Of a stretch of DNA of 64,000 bases, positions 10,355 to 22,030 are shown in pieces. Source of the DNA: Acanthosepion pharaonis (Eukaryota; Mollusca; Cephalopoda; Sepiida; Sepiidae). The notes beneath the pieces were generated by a model that worked only from the letters and a program-made list of their open reading frames with translations, was not told the origin of the DNA and ran no database searches. The position numbers and the translations under genes were made by a program. How positions within the stretch are numbered: the stretch's first letter is position 1; every line of letters starts with the position of its first letter. The stretch lies in the NCBI GenBank assembly GCA_903632075.3, contig CAHIKZ030001778.1, forward strand, positions 562,501-626,500. The letters are read 5' to 3'.

Positions 10355-10560
10355 ATATATATTACGAGGGCACGTTTAAAATTATCCGCACTTTCGTATC
10401 TTTGGGTTTGCCACACCGCCTTCTGCTCACGCGTGCTTATAGTTGGTACTATTTTGGACATGTGGTCGAAGTTTGATCTTAACAGCGCCATTTTTTTTTG
10501 CTGTTGTTACAGTGTAAACATGTCCGCTTCGCTAGAAGTGTGCACCAAGGAGCAATAAAG
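10355..10560 (+). mobile_element. mariner-like element, 5' fragment
   Basis: The start ATTACGAGGGCACGTTTAAA looks like the terminal repeat and leader of a second mariner-like (SETMAR-type) element. After a 5' UTR, ATG at 10518-10520 opens MSASLEVCTKEQ and then stops, matching the opening residues I recall for this transposase group. Everything after about 10560 is unrecognisable, so only the 5' end survives. No 3' terminal repeat was found. Confidence 0.55.
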
Positions 10561-11279
10561 AGCAAATATCCCTAAAGTTTCAGAAATGTAATATTCCAAC
10601 ACTTTGGTATCCAATATCATACCTCAACTGACCCCGATAATTTATGTCTCCTTGCCATGAGCAGCCTATGTGGCTCACCAGATGTCAAAACACGACTGAC
10701 ATAAATCCAGGCCTTTCCATTACGTCAAAATACGATGGTGCTACATACGGTTACCTTTACATGCGGCTAACCTATGACTTTTGGCACGTCAGTGTATCCA
10801 TAAAGTTTACTTTCGGAAATGAAAATTTAGGACGGTTTTCCAAATTTGTTGCAGGTCGTTTGATGACCAACAAAACCAACGACTGTATGAGAATATCTGG
10901 CAATTGAAAGCTCTGGATTTACGGCTCCATCTCTTCTGGGAGAATTAACTTGCCTGCTAGATCTTATATTATGATATCGTCCCGTGGGTAGATTCTGTTC
11001 TCGGTTGGCGTCCGATGATGTCAAAAGGTGAGGGTTTTTAAAGGTGACTTTGTATCTCTTCTCTGGCACCTCTTTTATTTCATTTCGCATATAAAAACTT
11101 TAAAATGTCTACGCCAACGCAATGACTGGCGGATTAGTACCGCAGGTCATTATGAAGGATTAATGATTTATTCATTAACATTAATTATTTGTGCCACAGT
11201 ATCGACCACTGACAAACTAGAGTTTTGCTTTGTGCCAGACTCTGTTAAGCATAGTAAAAAGGCGTAAAAGAAACAGAAC
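10561..11279. other. No gene recognised
   Basis: Contains open stretches of up to 87 codons on both strands (for example 10644-10907 and 10827-11090) that overlap each other and show no known motif. Treated as non-coding. Confidence 0.5.
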
Positions 11280-11945
11280 GAAATATTAGAAGCAAAGAAA
11301 AGGTTACGGAATTGTTATGTAATATCAATACTTCTATATGTCAGTGAATGCTGGACAATCTCGCATATGAAGAAAATACACGAAGCAACATAAAGAAAAG
11401 AGTACTGAATTGTTATGTAATATCTGTCCTCATATATAGCAGTGAATGCTGGACAATCTCCTCACATATAAAGAGGAGACATGAAGCAATATAAAGAAAA
11501 GAGTACTGAATTGTTATGTAATATCAGTCCTCCTATATAATATTGAAAGCTGGACAGTCTTATCACAGATGAAGACAAGACTCGAAGCAACAGAAATGTG
11601 GTTCTACAGAAGGATGCTGAGAATACCTGGAACGAATATGTGAGCAACAACAAAGTTTAAACATAATGGAAGAAAAGAAGGAAACATACTTAACATTAGG
11701 AAGAGACAGTTGAAATTTCTAGCGTATATAATAAGAAAAGAGGGTTTAGAAAATCTGATACTCACAGGGTAGATTGAAGGCAAGAGGGACAGAGAAAAAG
11801 AACGCTTAACATACTTAGCGAGCTTGAGTAAATGGATGGCGGAACAAGGTTTAGGAGAAATAACAAAAAGACTACATTTATTAAGAGCTAAAAAGGATAA
11901 GAAATTGTGGAGAGCCATGATCACCTGCGCCCAGAGGTGAATATG
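11280..11945 (+). mobile_element. LINE-C fragment with triplicated segment
   Basis: Plus-strand relic of a third LINE (LINE-C; endonuclease-reverse transcriptase type), best preserved at 55935-56680. It carries the post-RT block YGSECWT / RLEATEMWFYRRMLRI in decayed form. A segment of roughly 106-108 bp beginning AAAGAGTACTGAATTGTTAT occurs three times in tandem (11300-11560), so the copy was locally amplified after insertion. It ends in the tail GTGGAGAGCCATGATCACC common to the family. Confidence 0.75.
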
Positions 11946-11999
11946 TCTTCCAAAAGCTAAGTGAATTATTAAGAACCAGAAAAATTTCGTTAGAAACAA

Positions 12000-12480
12000 A
12001 GAAAAGAGTACTGAAATGTTATGTAATATCAGTCCTTGTATATGACAGTGAATGGTGGACAATCTCCGCACATCTGAAGAAGAGACTTGAAGCAACAGAA
12101 ATGTGGTTCTACAGGGGGATGCTGAGAATACCATGGACCGAACATGTGATAACGACAAAGTTTTAGAAATAATGGAAACAAAAAGGATACTTATACTTAA
12201 CATTAGGAAGAGACATTTGAAATTTATTTGGCACACAATGGAGAAAGTGGATTTGGAAAATTTGATACTTACAGTACAGAGTAAAAAGCAAAACGGTCAG
12301 GGGCAGACAACTCATAACCTACCTTAAGTAAATGGATAGTCGAAGAAAATTTAAGAGAGATAACAAAAAAGACAAAATTCATTATGAACTAAAAAGGACA
12401 AGAAAATGTGGAGAGCCATGATCACCAAAGTCCTGATGATGAATGACCACATCGAAGACGAAATTTCAAAAGAATGGTAA
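12000..12480 (+). mobile_element. LINE-C fragment
   Basis: Second LINE-C remnant in the same direction: AGAGTACTGAAATGTTATGT, then a frame with LEATEMWFYRGMLRIPWTEH, LNIRKRHLKFIWHTMEK and GLENLIL-like words, and finally the WRAMIT tail near 12413. Frameshifts and stops throughout. Confidence 0.75.
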
Positions 12481-12869
12481 ATAAAGCATTTCGAATGACG
12501 ATTTATAAATCTTATATGCGTCCGCATAATATATTCATTTGGTTCTAACGTATTTAAAAACATATTCTTTATGTTGGCGACACGACATAAATTTACAAGT
12601 AATGTTTATAGCCAGCCTTATGCTGGTTACTTTTATTCACAGTGGAAATGTATACAGAAATAATAAAATTGAGTTTGGAATGTAAAAATCGATTGGATTT
12701 TAATCAACTATGCAACATAACAACTGGATGTAAACATCAATCAATTTAAGGTAAATTGATCGGCATTTTAGAAATATTATCCTTACTTGTGGCTATAGTT
12801 ATGTAGATAACATACAATATAATCACAAAAAAAAGAGACTCTTATTTCCTATTTGTTATATACTACTGT
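12481..12869. other. No feature recognised
   Basis: AT-rich spacer. Confidence 0.4.
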
Positions 12870-12895
12870 TAATAATAATAATAATAATAATAATA
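12870..12895. repeat. (AAT)n microsatellite
   Basis: Trinucleotide run of about eight units. Confidence 0.95.
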
Positions 12896-13165
12896 TGAGA
12901 AAATAAAGAAGGAAGACAATAATGTGTAGTTGATGAAATGAAGAAAATAATAACATATAAAAATAATAATATCAAAATACAAAGATCTTGAAATGGAAAT
13001 CTCAAAAATACGGCACATGAGGGTATCATTAATTCCAATTGCAGTTGGAACCCTCGGATTGATTGGAAAAAAGGTTCCGATAGACTCATTGAATGGATTC
13101 TTGGCAGCCCATCCCTGAAAGACTCACAAGTACAGCTCACACGTTACGAAAAGCTTTATCTAGGT
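12896..13165 (+). mobile_element. LINE-D reverse transcriptase tail
   Basis: In frame from 12975, KYKDLEMEISKIR then SLIPIAVGTLGLIGKKVP runs into a stop at HP* near 13118. The pattern YKDLExE followed by VIPVxxGxLGxxxK is the conserved C-terminal block of a widespread metazoan LINE reverse transcriptase, after its RT domain. Only this block survives. A different family from LINE-A, B and C. Confidence 0.55.
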
Positions 13166-13290
13166 AAAATGTATGTGATACTAGTTTTCTTTAATAAAAA
13201 TGATCAGTGGAAAATGTCATGAAGCCATTTCTGGTCTTAGATCTCTGGTTGGGACCCGGAAGGAAATATGTATATAACAGAAAACCAAGG

Positions 13291-13291
13291 A

Positions 13292-13321
<30 letters not shown>
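13291..13321. repeat. (AAT)n microsatellite
   Basis: Trinucleotide run of about ten units. Confidence 0.95.
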
Positions 13322-13324
<3 letters not shown>

Positions 13325-13604
13325 AATGTGTAAACTACGATAGTTCGTGTTACAATATAGGCATTGGACATAATAAAGAAGGGAGGCGAAAATCATGTGA
13401 GTACATTTCCTGGAGACATCAGCATCTTAGAGCTGCAAAAATTACTTTGTGCGGAACTGCACATATCATTTGCAAAAGCCTCTCCATCTAATTTTATCTG
13501 ACCTTAGAGTAGAGATAATAAGCATCTAAGTGAACAAATTTATTTATTTTATTTATTGTTATTGAGTAGGGGAACATCACGGTAAAGAAGTGATTTCTTA
13601 TTTT
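13322..13604. other. No feature recognised
   Basis: Spacer with no coding content. Confidence 0.4.
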
Positions 13605-13770
13605 ATGTGCCGTATCCCTTCAGGACAAGGGCGGTCATAGCTCTCCATAACTTCCAATTCTTTCAGCTCTAACCAATGCATATGCCCACCCCATTTTCTG
13701 CCAAGCTCACCAGGTTTTCTTTTGCTCTTATTGGATTCAATACGTTCTGTGAGTGTCAAATTTGAAAGAG
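13605..13770 (-). mobile_element. LINE-C 3' end, minus strand
   Basis: The minus strand reads the LINE-C tail (TGGAGAGCTATGACCGCC then CTGAAGGGATACGGCAC), equivalent to the WRAMITYALKGHGT terminus at 56620-56667. Only the last part of the family is present. Confidence 0.5.
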
Positions 13771-13794
13771 ATTAAATTTCTATATTCTATTCGA

Positions 13795-14165
13795 CGGTAA
13801 GACGATAAACTACGTCCAACAGCAAGGCCTCTGATCAGGAGGTTTTGAAAAACGTGGAACCACCTCTTATTTGCTGATGTTTCCAGATCCATCCTGACCC
13901 GGGGTGGCAGCACCTGTTAGGGTACCAGCTATGGGCAAATAGATAACCCCAAAAGTGGGGTTAAAACACCGTGAAAGTGTAAAAATAGTATTTTAAACCA
14001 GAAATACTTTGTAAAAAATTCTTACCAACAATAAATTTTTGAAGAAAAATTATTCCAGCAATACATTTTTGAGAAAAAAAATATTACCAGCAATAAAAAA
14101 AAATCTTGTCAGCATTAAATAACCTATTGATGTTGATATGCCGTAAAACAAAACAAACCAAGCCA
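13795..14165 (+). repeat. SINE-X copy 2
   Basis: Same family as 4625-5095 and 50690-51080: GATCAGGAGGTTTTG, a CCTGACCCGGGGTGG block, A/T-rich middle with three ATTACCAGCAATA-like units, and a GATATGCCGTAAAAC end with an AAC/CGAAA-type simple tail. Confidence 0.75.
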
Positions 14166-14889
14166 AACTATTCGACGGTGTTGAATCTCGCGGAAGGGAG
14201 ATTAGCGAGTCTAATGAGTTCCTTGTACTTTATTTTGATGTAACAATATTTATCTTAAACAGTTCAGTTTAAAACTTAAGATGAAGGCGCGTTCGTTTTC
14301 CAAGCCGAAACTATTTGCAGTTGTTTTATGCATCTCCGTTCATCAGCGGGAGTAGTAGTAGGGGGAGCCCCATGGCCTTGTGTCAAGAGTTTTTTTCCAA
14401 GTTCTGAAGGATGCGTCGTTAAAGCTTGAATTAAAGGTCACGGAGAAACAACAGGACAGAAACAACGAAAAGAGTCCGGAACAGAGTTGAATGGTAGATT
14501 AAGTCAATGACCACTGGTCCTCTTGACAGGGAAAAGCCTAATAATAATAATAATAATAATAGTAATAATAATTAGAAAAGAGAGCGATTTAAAAACAAAA
14601 AAACGAAATGTTTACTAATGTTAATAACCTGATACAATGCCATAGGTATGGGGCACTTAGTGAGGATCAAACTCCCTACAAAATAATAATCGTTTCCTAA
14701 GTTAACTTATTGACCATTTTCTCAAAGTGAGACACAAAAATACTAGCCTTTCCTTAGATTGGCACAAGGCTAGACTAGTGCAGCTCCTAATGAGTAGCGG
14801 AATCAATGCATTAGCAAATAGTCTATAAGATCAGCTTGTTAGCTATATGGTTACAATGGGCATCCAATGGTCTCTTATGATGTCATAGA
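14166..14889. other. No gene; (AAT)n inside
   Basis: Holds an imperfect AAT/AGT trinucleotide run at 14538-14572. No coding or shared repeat sequence was recognised. Confidence 0.5.
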
Positions 14890-15115
14890 TTAATAGAAGG
14901 CGTAATCTGGGTAAAACAGTAAGGTAGACTGAGCCCTTTAACATTGGTAGAGTAACCAGTTTGAGCTCTTTGAGGTCAAAACCGTGGAGAAGGCAACGGG
15001 AAAGCAGTCAGTTGTCTTTTACATGAATAGGCATGATAATATAGAGTTTACGGACAGTAATGCGAATGAATCTGTGGAGAGCCATTATCAGTTACATTCT
15101 GACGGAATATAGTCC
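14890..15115 (+). repeat. SINE-like repeat with LINE-C tail
   Basis: The words GTAGACTGAGCCCTTTAAC and AACCGTGGAGAAGGCAACGG lead into AATCTGTGGAGAGCCATTAT, which resembles the last bases of LINE-C and the ends at 51490 and 54525. A SINE that borrowed the LINE-C 3' end for retrotransposition is the simplest reading. Confidence 0.5.
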
Positions 15116-15814
15116 CTACGGAAATAGAAGTCTTTATAGAAGTATCAGTTATTCCGTTTTTTTTTTTTTTTAATTAAAGCGCGTATTTTCATACAACGAA
15201 TCTCCGTAAATATGAGTTTATTAATTGTAAAAAAAAAAATTAAAACAAGAATATTAGGAATCAAAATGGTGAAGAGAAAATGATTTCATGTTTTCGAGGT
15301 GTTCTGATCTTTTGATTAAAAGAATCGGTTGGCTCTTTTATTGGGATAACGGTTTATCTCATCAGGCTTTTTCTTATCAGATTTCTGCTAGATATTTAAT
15401 TACTGGGCGAATATTTTAGAATGAATAAAAAAAACCTAGAAAATATTAAACACGGAAATTTGGAGAATAAGAGTTCTTAAGCTTAGCAAAAAGAATTATT
15501 ACGTACTGACACTGAAATCAAAATAATCATAAAACCTAATTTGTAATGGATATCACTGGAAAGATATGTCGCCATTTTTTTGTAGTTTGGTAGACAAAAG
15601 TGAGGGGAAAGTTTCCCTGGAAATGGCGTATTCAGTCTCTGGTTCAGATAGTGTAAAAATATAGACGAAGATTGGGATGAAAAAGAAGAGCTGACACATA
15701 CGTATTTAAAAAAAAATACTTTCACCCCCAAGCAAGGCTATAAAAGCAACCAAGAAGCAAGAGATTACAGCGAGTGAAAGAAACAAATGGAACAATAAGA
15801 GAACAGAGGTTAAG
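15116..15814. other. No gene recognised
   Basis: AT-rich with several homopolymer runs; an 82-codon minus-strand frame at 15483-15731 has no motif and is probably chance. Confidence 0.5.
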
Positions 15815-16390
15815 GAGATAGATGACGATTTATATTACGTTTAAATATTTGAAGATCGTAGTTGACAGGGCAACGGGAAGCGAGAAAAGAGTTCTACAAG
15901 CGAGAAGTGTCGGAGAAGAAACAATTAGCATAGAACGTATGCTTACAGTTAGCAATTTCAGCAGTGAAATGATGAAACCTAGCTGCCAATCTAGTACTGC
16001 GCTTAAATTCGTGAAGTCGATGTACCAACGAGGAAAACGTATCAGAACAATTGCCAAGAAAATATTTATAGAAGAGGCAAAAGGGAAGCTACGCTACATC
16101 GATGGAAAAGTGATTGAATCCGAGATGCCAGGTGAGGACCGATAACGTTATCAATTCTTCTTTGGATTTTGTCAAGAATCGCTAGACGTATAGCAGAAGC
16201 ACCACGCCAGCTGTGGCAGCAATATTCGATATACGGACGAATAGTAGACTTATAAATGTACAAGATAGATTCTGGAGAGAAAAATTGTTTAAAACGACAT
16301 AATGAACAGACTTTCCTAGCAGAAGACCTAGCAATTAATTCAATATAATCGTTCCTCTTCATGTTAGTGGAAAACGCGAGATAAGGGATA
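15815..16390 (-). mobile_element. LINE-A fragment, RT end and tail
   Basis: The minus strand from 16362 reads NDYIELIARSSARKVCSLCR, FSPESILYIYKSTIRPYIEY, CCHSWRGAS and LDKIQRRIDNVIGP, which are the final RT/thumb motifs of CR1/jockey-like proteins. The remaining tail runs to a 3' end near 15815 in shifted frames. The frame is open for 98 codons, the cleanest RT segment of LINE-A here, but lacks the catalytic YADD part upstream. Confidence 0.85.
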
Positions 16391-17535
16391 GTTTGATACT
16401 AAGAATGAAAGGATCAAAATAATCCAGAAAACTATAAAATTCACTAATAACATCAGTTATAATAAAGAAATTTTTGGTTAAACAATATGAAACGTGATTT
16501 TTAACACTTCCAACTTTTCACCTGTTGGGCATTGTCCCTAAGGTGCTGACAAACTGATTAAGGTTCCGATGTTAGAGTCATGACTGGGTTCAAAGATTTT
16601 TTTTTTTTAAAGTTTGAAAGAAGATTCAGCCAATGCAATTTGGGAGTAAATCTAGATACTTGGGAACATCATCTGAGATCAAAACAAGATTAAAACCTTG
16701 ACCACCAGACACTAATTTTATCAAAACTTTCAACATATCACATACATTTCGGTTATGAATGTTTCTTCTAGAAACATCATATGTATAACAAATTTTCTGC
16801 CATAGAAATCATACCAATACCTTATTAGAATAAACACAGACATCACTTTGTTAAATTAACAAACACACACCATTAATACACACTTCAATTTCTTTTTTGT
16901 TCACACAACACACACAATGTCATAAACACACACACACACACTAAATACAGTTTGCATACTGTGTGTGTTTTTTAATGTGTATATCACATAAACCATGTAT
17001 GAAGATAAACATATATACAACAAAAATATTTCACCAGCTGGAAACCTAGCTACATTTGAGGTCCACAGAACAAATTCATTCCATTTTACAAAAAAAACAA
17101 CAACAACATACAAAACTTTTACATGATGACTTCAGCATTAAAATAATTGTTTCATGTATGGACGGATGAAATGTGTTCATAGACATTTTGAGCTGTACAG
17201 GTGAAACTTGTTCTTTGACATTAAGGACAAGTTACACCATTATAAAAATATCAATCTATTTTAAAAATGGATATGATACAGTTGTCAGATTTCACTATTA
17301 CTCAATTTTCAACAACAACAACTAAAAATGTGTATATTTATAAAGGGAAAATAACGACAATCAAAAATGTTAACATTACACACTGCATCAAGCAAAAGGT
17401 TAAAAGGGAAAGCTTTCGAAAGAAGATAATTGGCCATTGGTTAAATGACAATGAACTTGAAACACAATTAACAAAGTTTCAATGAAAAAAAAAAAAGCAA
17501 CAGGGCAAAGATAATACTAAGCAGACAACATTTAC
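16391..17535. other. No gene; CA-rich words
   Basis: AT-rich, with scattered ACACAC stretches near 16865-16945 and no convincing coding region. Possibly intronic relative to the exon at 19012-19136 if that exon is real. Confidence 0.45.
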
Positions 17536-17537
17536 AA

Positions 17538-17578
<41 letters not shown>

Positions 17579-17775
17579 AACAATAAGATATATAATCTGT
17601 GTTCACATTGATATTTTTATTTTCATTTTTACAAAACAGTGCTCAATGTAAATTTACAGAGGACTAGCAATAGAGCCTGGCGTTGCCAAAGGATGTGACA
17701 GTAAGATAGAGCAAGTATCGACCATCATAAAGATTGTAAAAAAAAAAAATTGACAAAGATTATTGTTTACAGGTT

Positions 17776-17846
<71 letters not shown>

Positions 17847-18805
17847 CACACACACACACACACACACACACACAATTGGTCAAACCCAAACTCAAACACA
17901 AACAATTTTTCAACACACACACAGAGTCTACCGATTGAATACAACACACTTATAAACAATTGTCTTGTATGTGGAATTTTAAAAGCATTCTGAATGTAAA
18001 ATAATCAAAAAAAAATTTTAACAAGATAATAAACACCAAATACAGTATTTAAAAAAAAAAAAAAAAAAAAAAAGTGAAGTTTTAAAAAATTTCGGTTGAA
18101 AATGGAAACACACACAGAAGATTCCCATGAAAACGCAAACAAACAAACACACACAAGAATCTGGGTTTTATAAAGAAAACATATAATATATTTTGATATG
18201 AGTTATTTTTCATTTGTTAAAGGGAAAAAAATTTCTTAATTGATTTTAACAATTGATTTTTCGTTTTAAAAAACAATTGTGTTTTTCAATTTTTAGAAAC
18301 TGTCAAGAACCAGCAAAGAAAAAAATTTTTTGTGGTCCTGTGAAATTTGCGGATGAAAAGTTTAAATAGAAATCAAATGTAATATATAAATGTAACTGAT
18401 TTTGGTCGACACACACAATGTCGTTTTATGGTATAAATTAGCCTCAAATTTACTGTTTTTAAAAATATGGTCTTTTGGAAGATCGATTCTGCTTAAACAT
18501 GTTTGAAAAACTAGATTCTTTTGGCTAAAAACTTCAAATTTAATTTATTAATTAAATTAGTAATAAAGGAGTTCGTTTCATCGAAAAAGAGAATTTAAGA
18601 ATAACTTATTTTTAAATTTGGGGGGTTCTTGACATAAATTAACAATTTTCTGCTATTGGTTTATACAGAAACCCACATGAAAAAGTCCGTTTCACTAACA
18701 TGGGGGCATTTTATTAACAAATATCATGGTATTCAATTATAAGTTATGTTGCTTCAAGTATTTAATGTCAGTGTGTGTATTGTGTGTGTGTTGTAATATA
18801 TATAT
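17536..18805 (+). mobile_element. T-element, long copy
   Basis: A (TA)-bounded element. After the TA run at 17541-17576 it shares with 57685-58140 the words AAGATATATAATC, ATATTTTTATTTT, AGTGCTCAATGTAAATTTAC, and further on AACTTATTTTTAAA and the diverged region 18440-18760. It contains a large (CA)n expansion. A second short TA run closes it near 18797-18806. No intact frame. Confidence 0.6.
17776..17873. repeat. (CA)n microsatellite
   Basis: About 48 CA units interrupted once by TGT near 17844-17846. Open frames in Thr-His or Cys-Val read through it and are meaningless. Confidence 0.97.
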
Positions 18806-19011
18806 AGGCGCACTATAAATCTTAATGCTGTTTTCGATTGGTCGATTTTGTCGTCATCCACATTCGGATCCTTTCCTTTTTTGAGTTTTTTTTCTTGGCA
18901 ATTTTTGCTTGAATTATATATGCTGAATTCAACCAAAATGGTACCAAAACAGACTGTGTACACGGTGTCAAACCAGAATGTCAGAAAAAATAGTTGAATC
19001 GTTGTGTTTAC

Positions 19012-19136
19012 CTGGAAGGGAGCCTCATATTCACCATCTGCAGATTCGTGTTTTATACAGGGTGTCAGCTGCTGCTCTCGACATGTGAACAGGGTGTGCA
19101 CACGTGGGATAACAGAAAGTTCTATAAATGCCTCAT
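19012..19136 (-). CDS. Candidate internal exon of an unknown host gene
   Basis: On the minus strand a strong acceptor (pyrimidine tract TATTTTCTCTTTCAG ending at 19137) is followed by 125 nt open in one frame and then a strong donor (CTTCCAG then GTAAAC). The exon begins with two bases completing a split codon and ends on a full codon. It encodes 41 residues, starting EAFIELSVIPRVHTL and ending DGEYEAPFQ, with balanced composition and two cysteines. No family was recognised. It matches no repeat elsewhere in the window. Neighbouring exons were not found, so this could be an isolated exon in a large intron-rich gene or, less likely, chance. Confidence 0.45.
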
Positions 19137-19239
19137 CTGAAAGAGAAAATATGGAGAACCTCTCAAATCTTTGTGAGAAAAAGAATCCATGTTCGAAGAA
19201 AAATCCCAAAGCCACACACCTACTTAACAATATTAATTG

Positions 19240-20299
19240 ATAAAGTCCGGAGCTTAATAAACGATGAGATTTAGTTTCGCCTTGGCTTTGTTTTCTAATT
19301 GAGTCATCTGGAAATTATATAAGGTAGAATCAAGACGTGAGTTCATATCAACATTCCGGGAACATTTATATGCATTTTGGCATTATTATATCTATTATTT
19401 CTTTCACAGGGACATTAGTAAGGTAAAAAAAAAAAATCTAACGAAGCAAAGATACCATTATTAGATTTTTGTGAGTGCAGCATTTGAAATAATTCTATAC
19501 TAGGAAAAAGACTATATTCATTTGATAAGTACGGTAGGATCAGTTGGTTTATAATTCGAGATAATTGATGTACGGGAATAAGGATTTATGGGACGAAATG
19601 TTGAACCAGGTTTTAAAAATTTTACATGGCAACAAAAATAGCACGAGTAATAATCACATAAAGGTTTCGCGAGTTTAATGGATCCGATTTCATCGTTGTT
19701 TACTGTAATAACTTTATTAGACCTTTTTTTTGAGGAAGTCAACAATGTTTTTTTTTTGAAGCTTAGTTTTCTTATCAAGAATAGAATCCAATTTAGAAAT
19801 ATAATCAACCCTGTTTGAAAGTAACAATAAAAACGTCAGTTTTCTTTGCTTTTCGAATTATAATATCCTTGTTGTTTCTTTAGTAGAGTTATACTATCAT
19901 ACACCAAAACCGTTTTTAAGATGACAGGGTGTTTGTGTGTGTGTTTTAATAACGATAGTTAACCAGATATCCACAGCATGCTTCATGTTAAAACGAAACA
20001 TGGCACCAGATCGAATTTTAAAATGGCAGTTCCATGCGTATATAGTGCTAGGCATATTCTCTTTAGGGACGTAACCAAGAGCTACTCATTTTCAGAGATT
20101 TTCTGTGGGTTTTGAGCTGATTGTACCGGATTTTTAACGGAGATGAGGTTTTGGTTGAACCAGAAGTAACTAACAAATGATCTTGTGAAGAAAACAATGC
20201 CAATTATATAACAGTAAAGAGCAAAACCTAGATGGAACCTGAGAAAAACATTTCCCAGATATATTTTATATATTTTATATATTTTAACAGACGGTTGCA
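19240..20299. other. No gene recognised
   Basis: AT-rich spacer; a 96-codon minus-strand frame at 19518-19808 has no recognisable motif. Confidence 0.5.
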
Positions 20300-20640
20300 C
20301 TAGCCATTCGGTTAATGTATGCCGAATGTTTCCTTATATTACCATTACAATTAGAGATGAGAAGAACAGATATTACACTTTGATCCCAGCCCTATGGCCA
20401 GGGAGTGAAGAAAAGCGTAACGAGTAGCACTGGCTGCTCGGTCAATGAATGCCGAATGCTTCCTTATTAGGAAACGGCTAATATTACCATTACAATTAGA
20501 GATGAGAAGAACAGATACTACACTTTGATCCCAGTCCGATGGCCAGGGAATGAAAAAAAGCGTAACGAGTAGCACTGGCTGCTCGGTCAATGAATGCCGA
20601 ATGTTTCCTTATAAGGAAACGGCTAATATTATAGTTATCA
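20300..20640. repeat. Tandem duplication, unit about 150 bp
   Basis: Two and a half nearly identical units joined head to tail. Each contains GCCGAATGTTTCCTTAT, ATTAGAGATGAGAAGAACAG and AGCGTAACGAGTAGCACTGG. The small number of differences implies a recent duplication. Confidence 0.85.
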
Positions 20641-21469
20641 TTATCATATATTAGAAGGCAGAATTTGGAAAAGAAAGTATGTCTTTTTAAAATTATAAAT
20701 TATAATATTCTCAAATCGACATTTCCTTAACGCCAGTAGTGCCTATCAAGCCATTGGCAGCAGTTATGGTAATTTGAGATAAAATTAACATGTTGGGAGG
20801 AAGGCAATAGCGCTTACACTGTATAGAAAGGTATGTATATGTGAGTAGATGTTAACAAAGCTCATTATTGTTTGGAGAAAGGTAACCGATTCAGTTTCTG
20901 TCTCAAAAGGTGGCGGATATTAAGACTTTCACTGCTGCATTCTAATAGCATTGTTGCCTGGCTGTGCTGGCCTGTTTTAGGAAAAATAGGAAATAGCCAA
21001 ATAAAGAACTTTAATCAATTTCTAGAATTAGGATTGATGAAATGTCCCATGGGATTCATTTTCAATTTGGAAGAATGCTTCATACTCATATAAGGAAATG
21101 TCTATGATATCCTTTACATAGGTTGAAATACCAAAGGTCATTTGTTAGAATGCAGAATACAGAGACTGGGAAAATGGCATTTGTTTAAAATTGAAAGTAA
21201 TCCGGTATTTCCCCAGTGTTATTCAATGCTGTGTCGAGCCACTGGAAGCAGACGTGGTGTTGCAGACAGAAATTAACGAGTGATATAAGAAGGGCAATGT
21301 TCTTAGAACACGAGGAAGAGACAATACTCATTAGTGTCGTTTTAATAATTTCACCCCAAGCAAGTAATGTCAATAGTGAGCAGTGGGTTACATGGAATGA
21401 AAGTGAAAGCGAAAGCTGAAAATAGAGAGAATTGAGGAATGGACAAAAGATGAACGTGTTTCAAGAACA
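20641..21469. other. Uncharacterised sequence
   Basis: Frames are open on both strands around 21185-21419 (for example plus-strand SSHWKQTWCCRQKLTSDIRR after a CCCCAG acceptor-like site). No donor of quality and no family match, so no exon is called. Confidence 0.4.
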
Positions 21470-22030
21470 CAGAAGATAGCGATTGACGTTGCATTTAAAT
21501 CTTTGAAGATTGTAGGTGTCAGGGAAGCAATAAACTGGAAGGGAGTTCCACAAGAGGAAAGTGCGAGAAAATAAACTGTTGGAGTAGAAGTGGCGGTGGC
21601 ATTTAGTTATTTCAACAGTAAAACGGTGGGACCTAATTGCCAATCTAGCAGCACGCTTAGATGCGTGTAATCGGAGCAACAAGGAATAAAGCTCGCCGGA
21701 AAATTTGCTATGGAAATATTTGTAGAAAAGAGAGAATGAAGCCACGTCATGTCGGTGAGAAAGTGACTGAAGTCGAGATGCTTTATCAAGATCGATTATA
21801 TTAAAGATCATTCTTTGGATTTTATCAAGAGTCTCGAGATATACAGATGGAACACCTGATCAAGATATGGCAAAAGTTCTCAATGCACAGATGAATAGTA
21901 AATTTATAAATGTGCAAGATGGATTCTGACGAGAAAAATTCTGGCACGACAATGATCCATCTTTTCTTGCAGTAGATGCAGCTATTGATTTGATGTAGTC
22001 GTTCCACTTCATGTCAATGGAAAACGTGTT
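21470..22030 (-). mobile_element. LINE-A fragment, post-RT tail
   Basis: The minus strand from 21811 reads RLQSLSHRHDVASFSLFYKY, then RLAIRSHRFTVEITKCHRH, FSRTFLLWNSLPVYCFPDTY and NLQRFKCNVNRYL. These are the conserved end of the LINE-A protein, here open for 116 codons. Upstream (21830-22030) the RT end is frame-shifted. Confidence 0.88.

Noticed and set aside
12430..12445. CTGATGATG resembling a hammerhead core.
   Set aside because: It lies in the LINE-C tail with no GAAA and no pairing helices around it.
17654..17949. Open frames of poly-Thr-His or poly-Cys-Val.
   Set aside because: They are translations of the (CA)n microsatellite.
18754..19230. The full 158-codon minus-strand frame as a single coding sequence.
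   Set aside because: Only the part between the acceptor at 19137 and the donor at 19011 looks coding; the ends are low-complexity and run into a TA tract.
21216..21419. Possible plus-strand exon after a CCCCAG acceptor-like site.
   Set aside because: No good donor, an equally open minus strand and no recognised motif.
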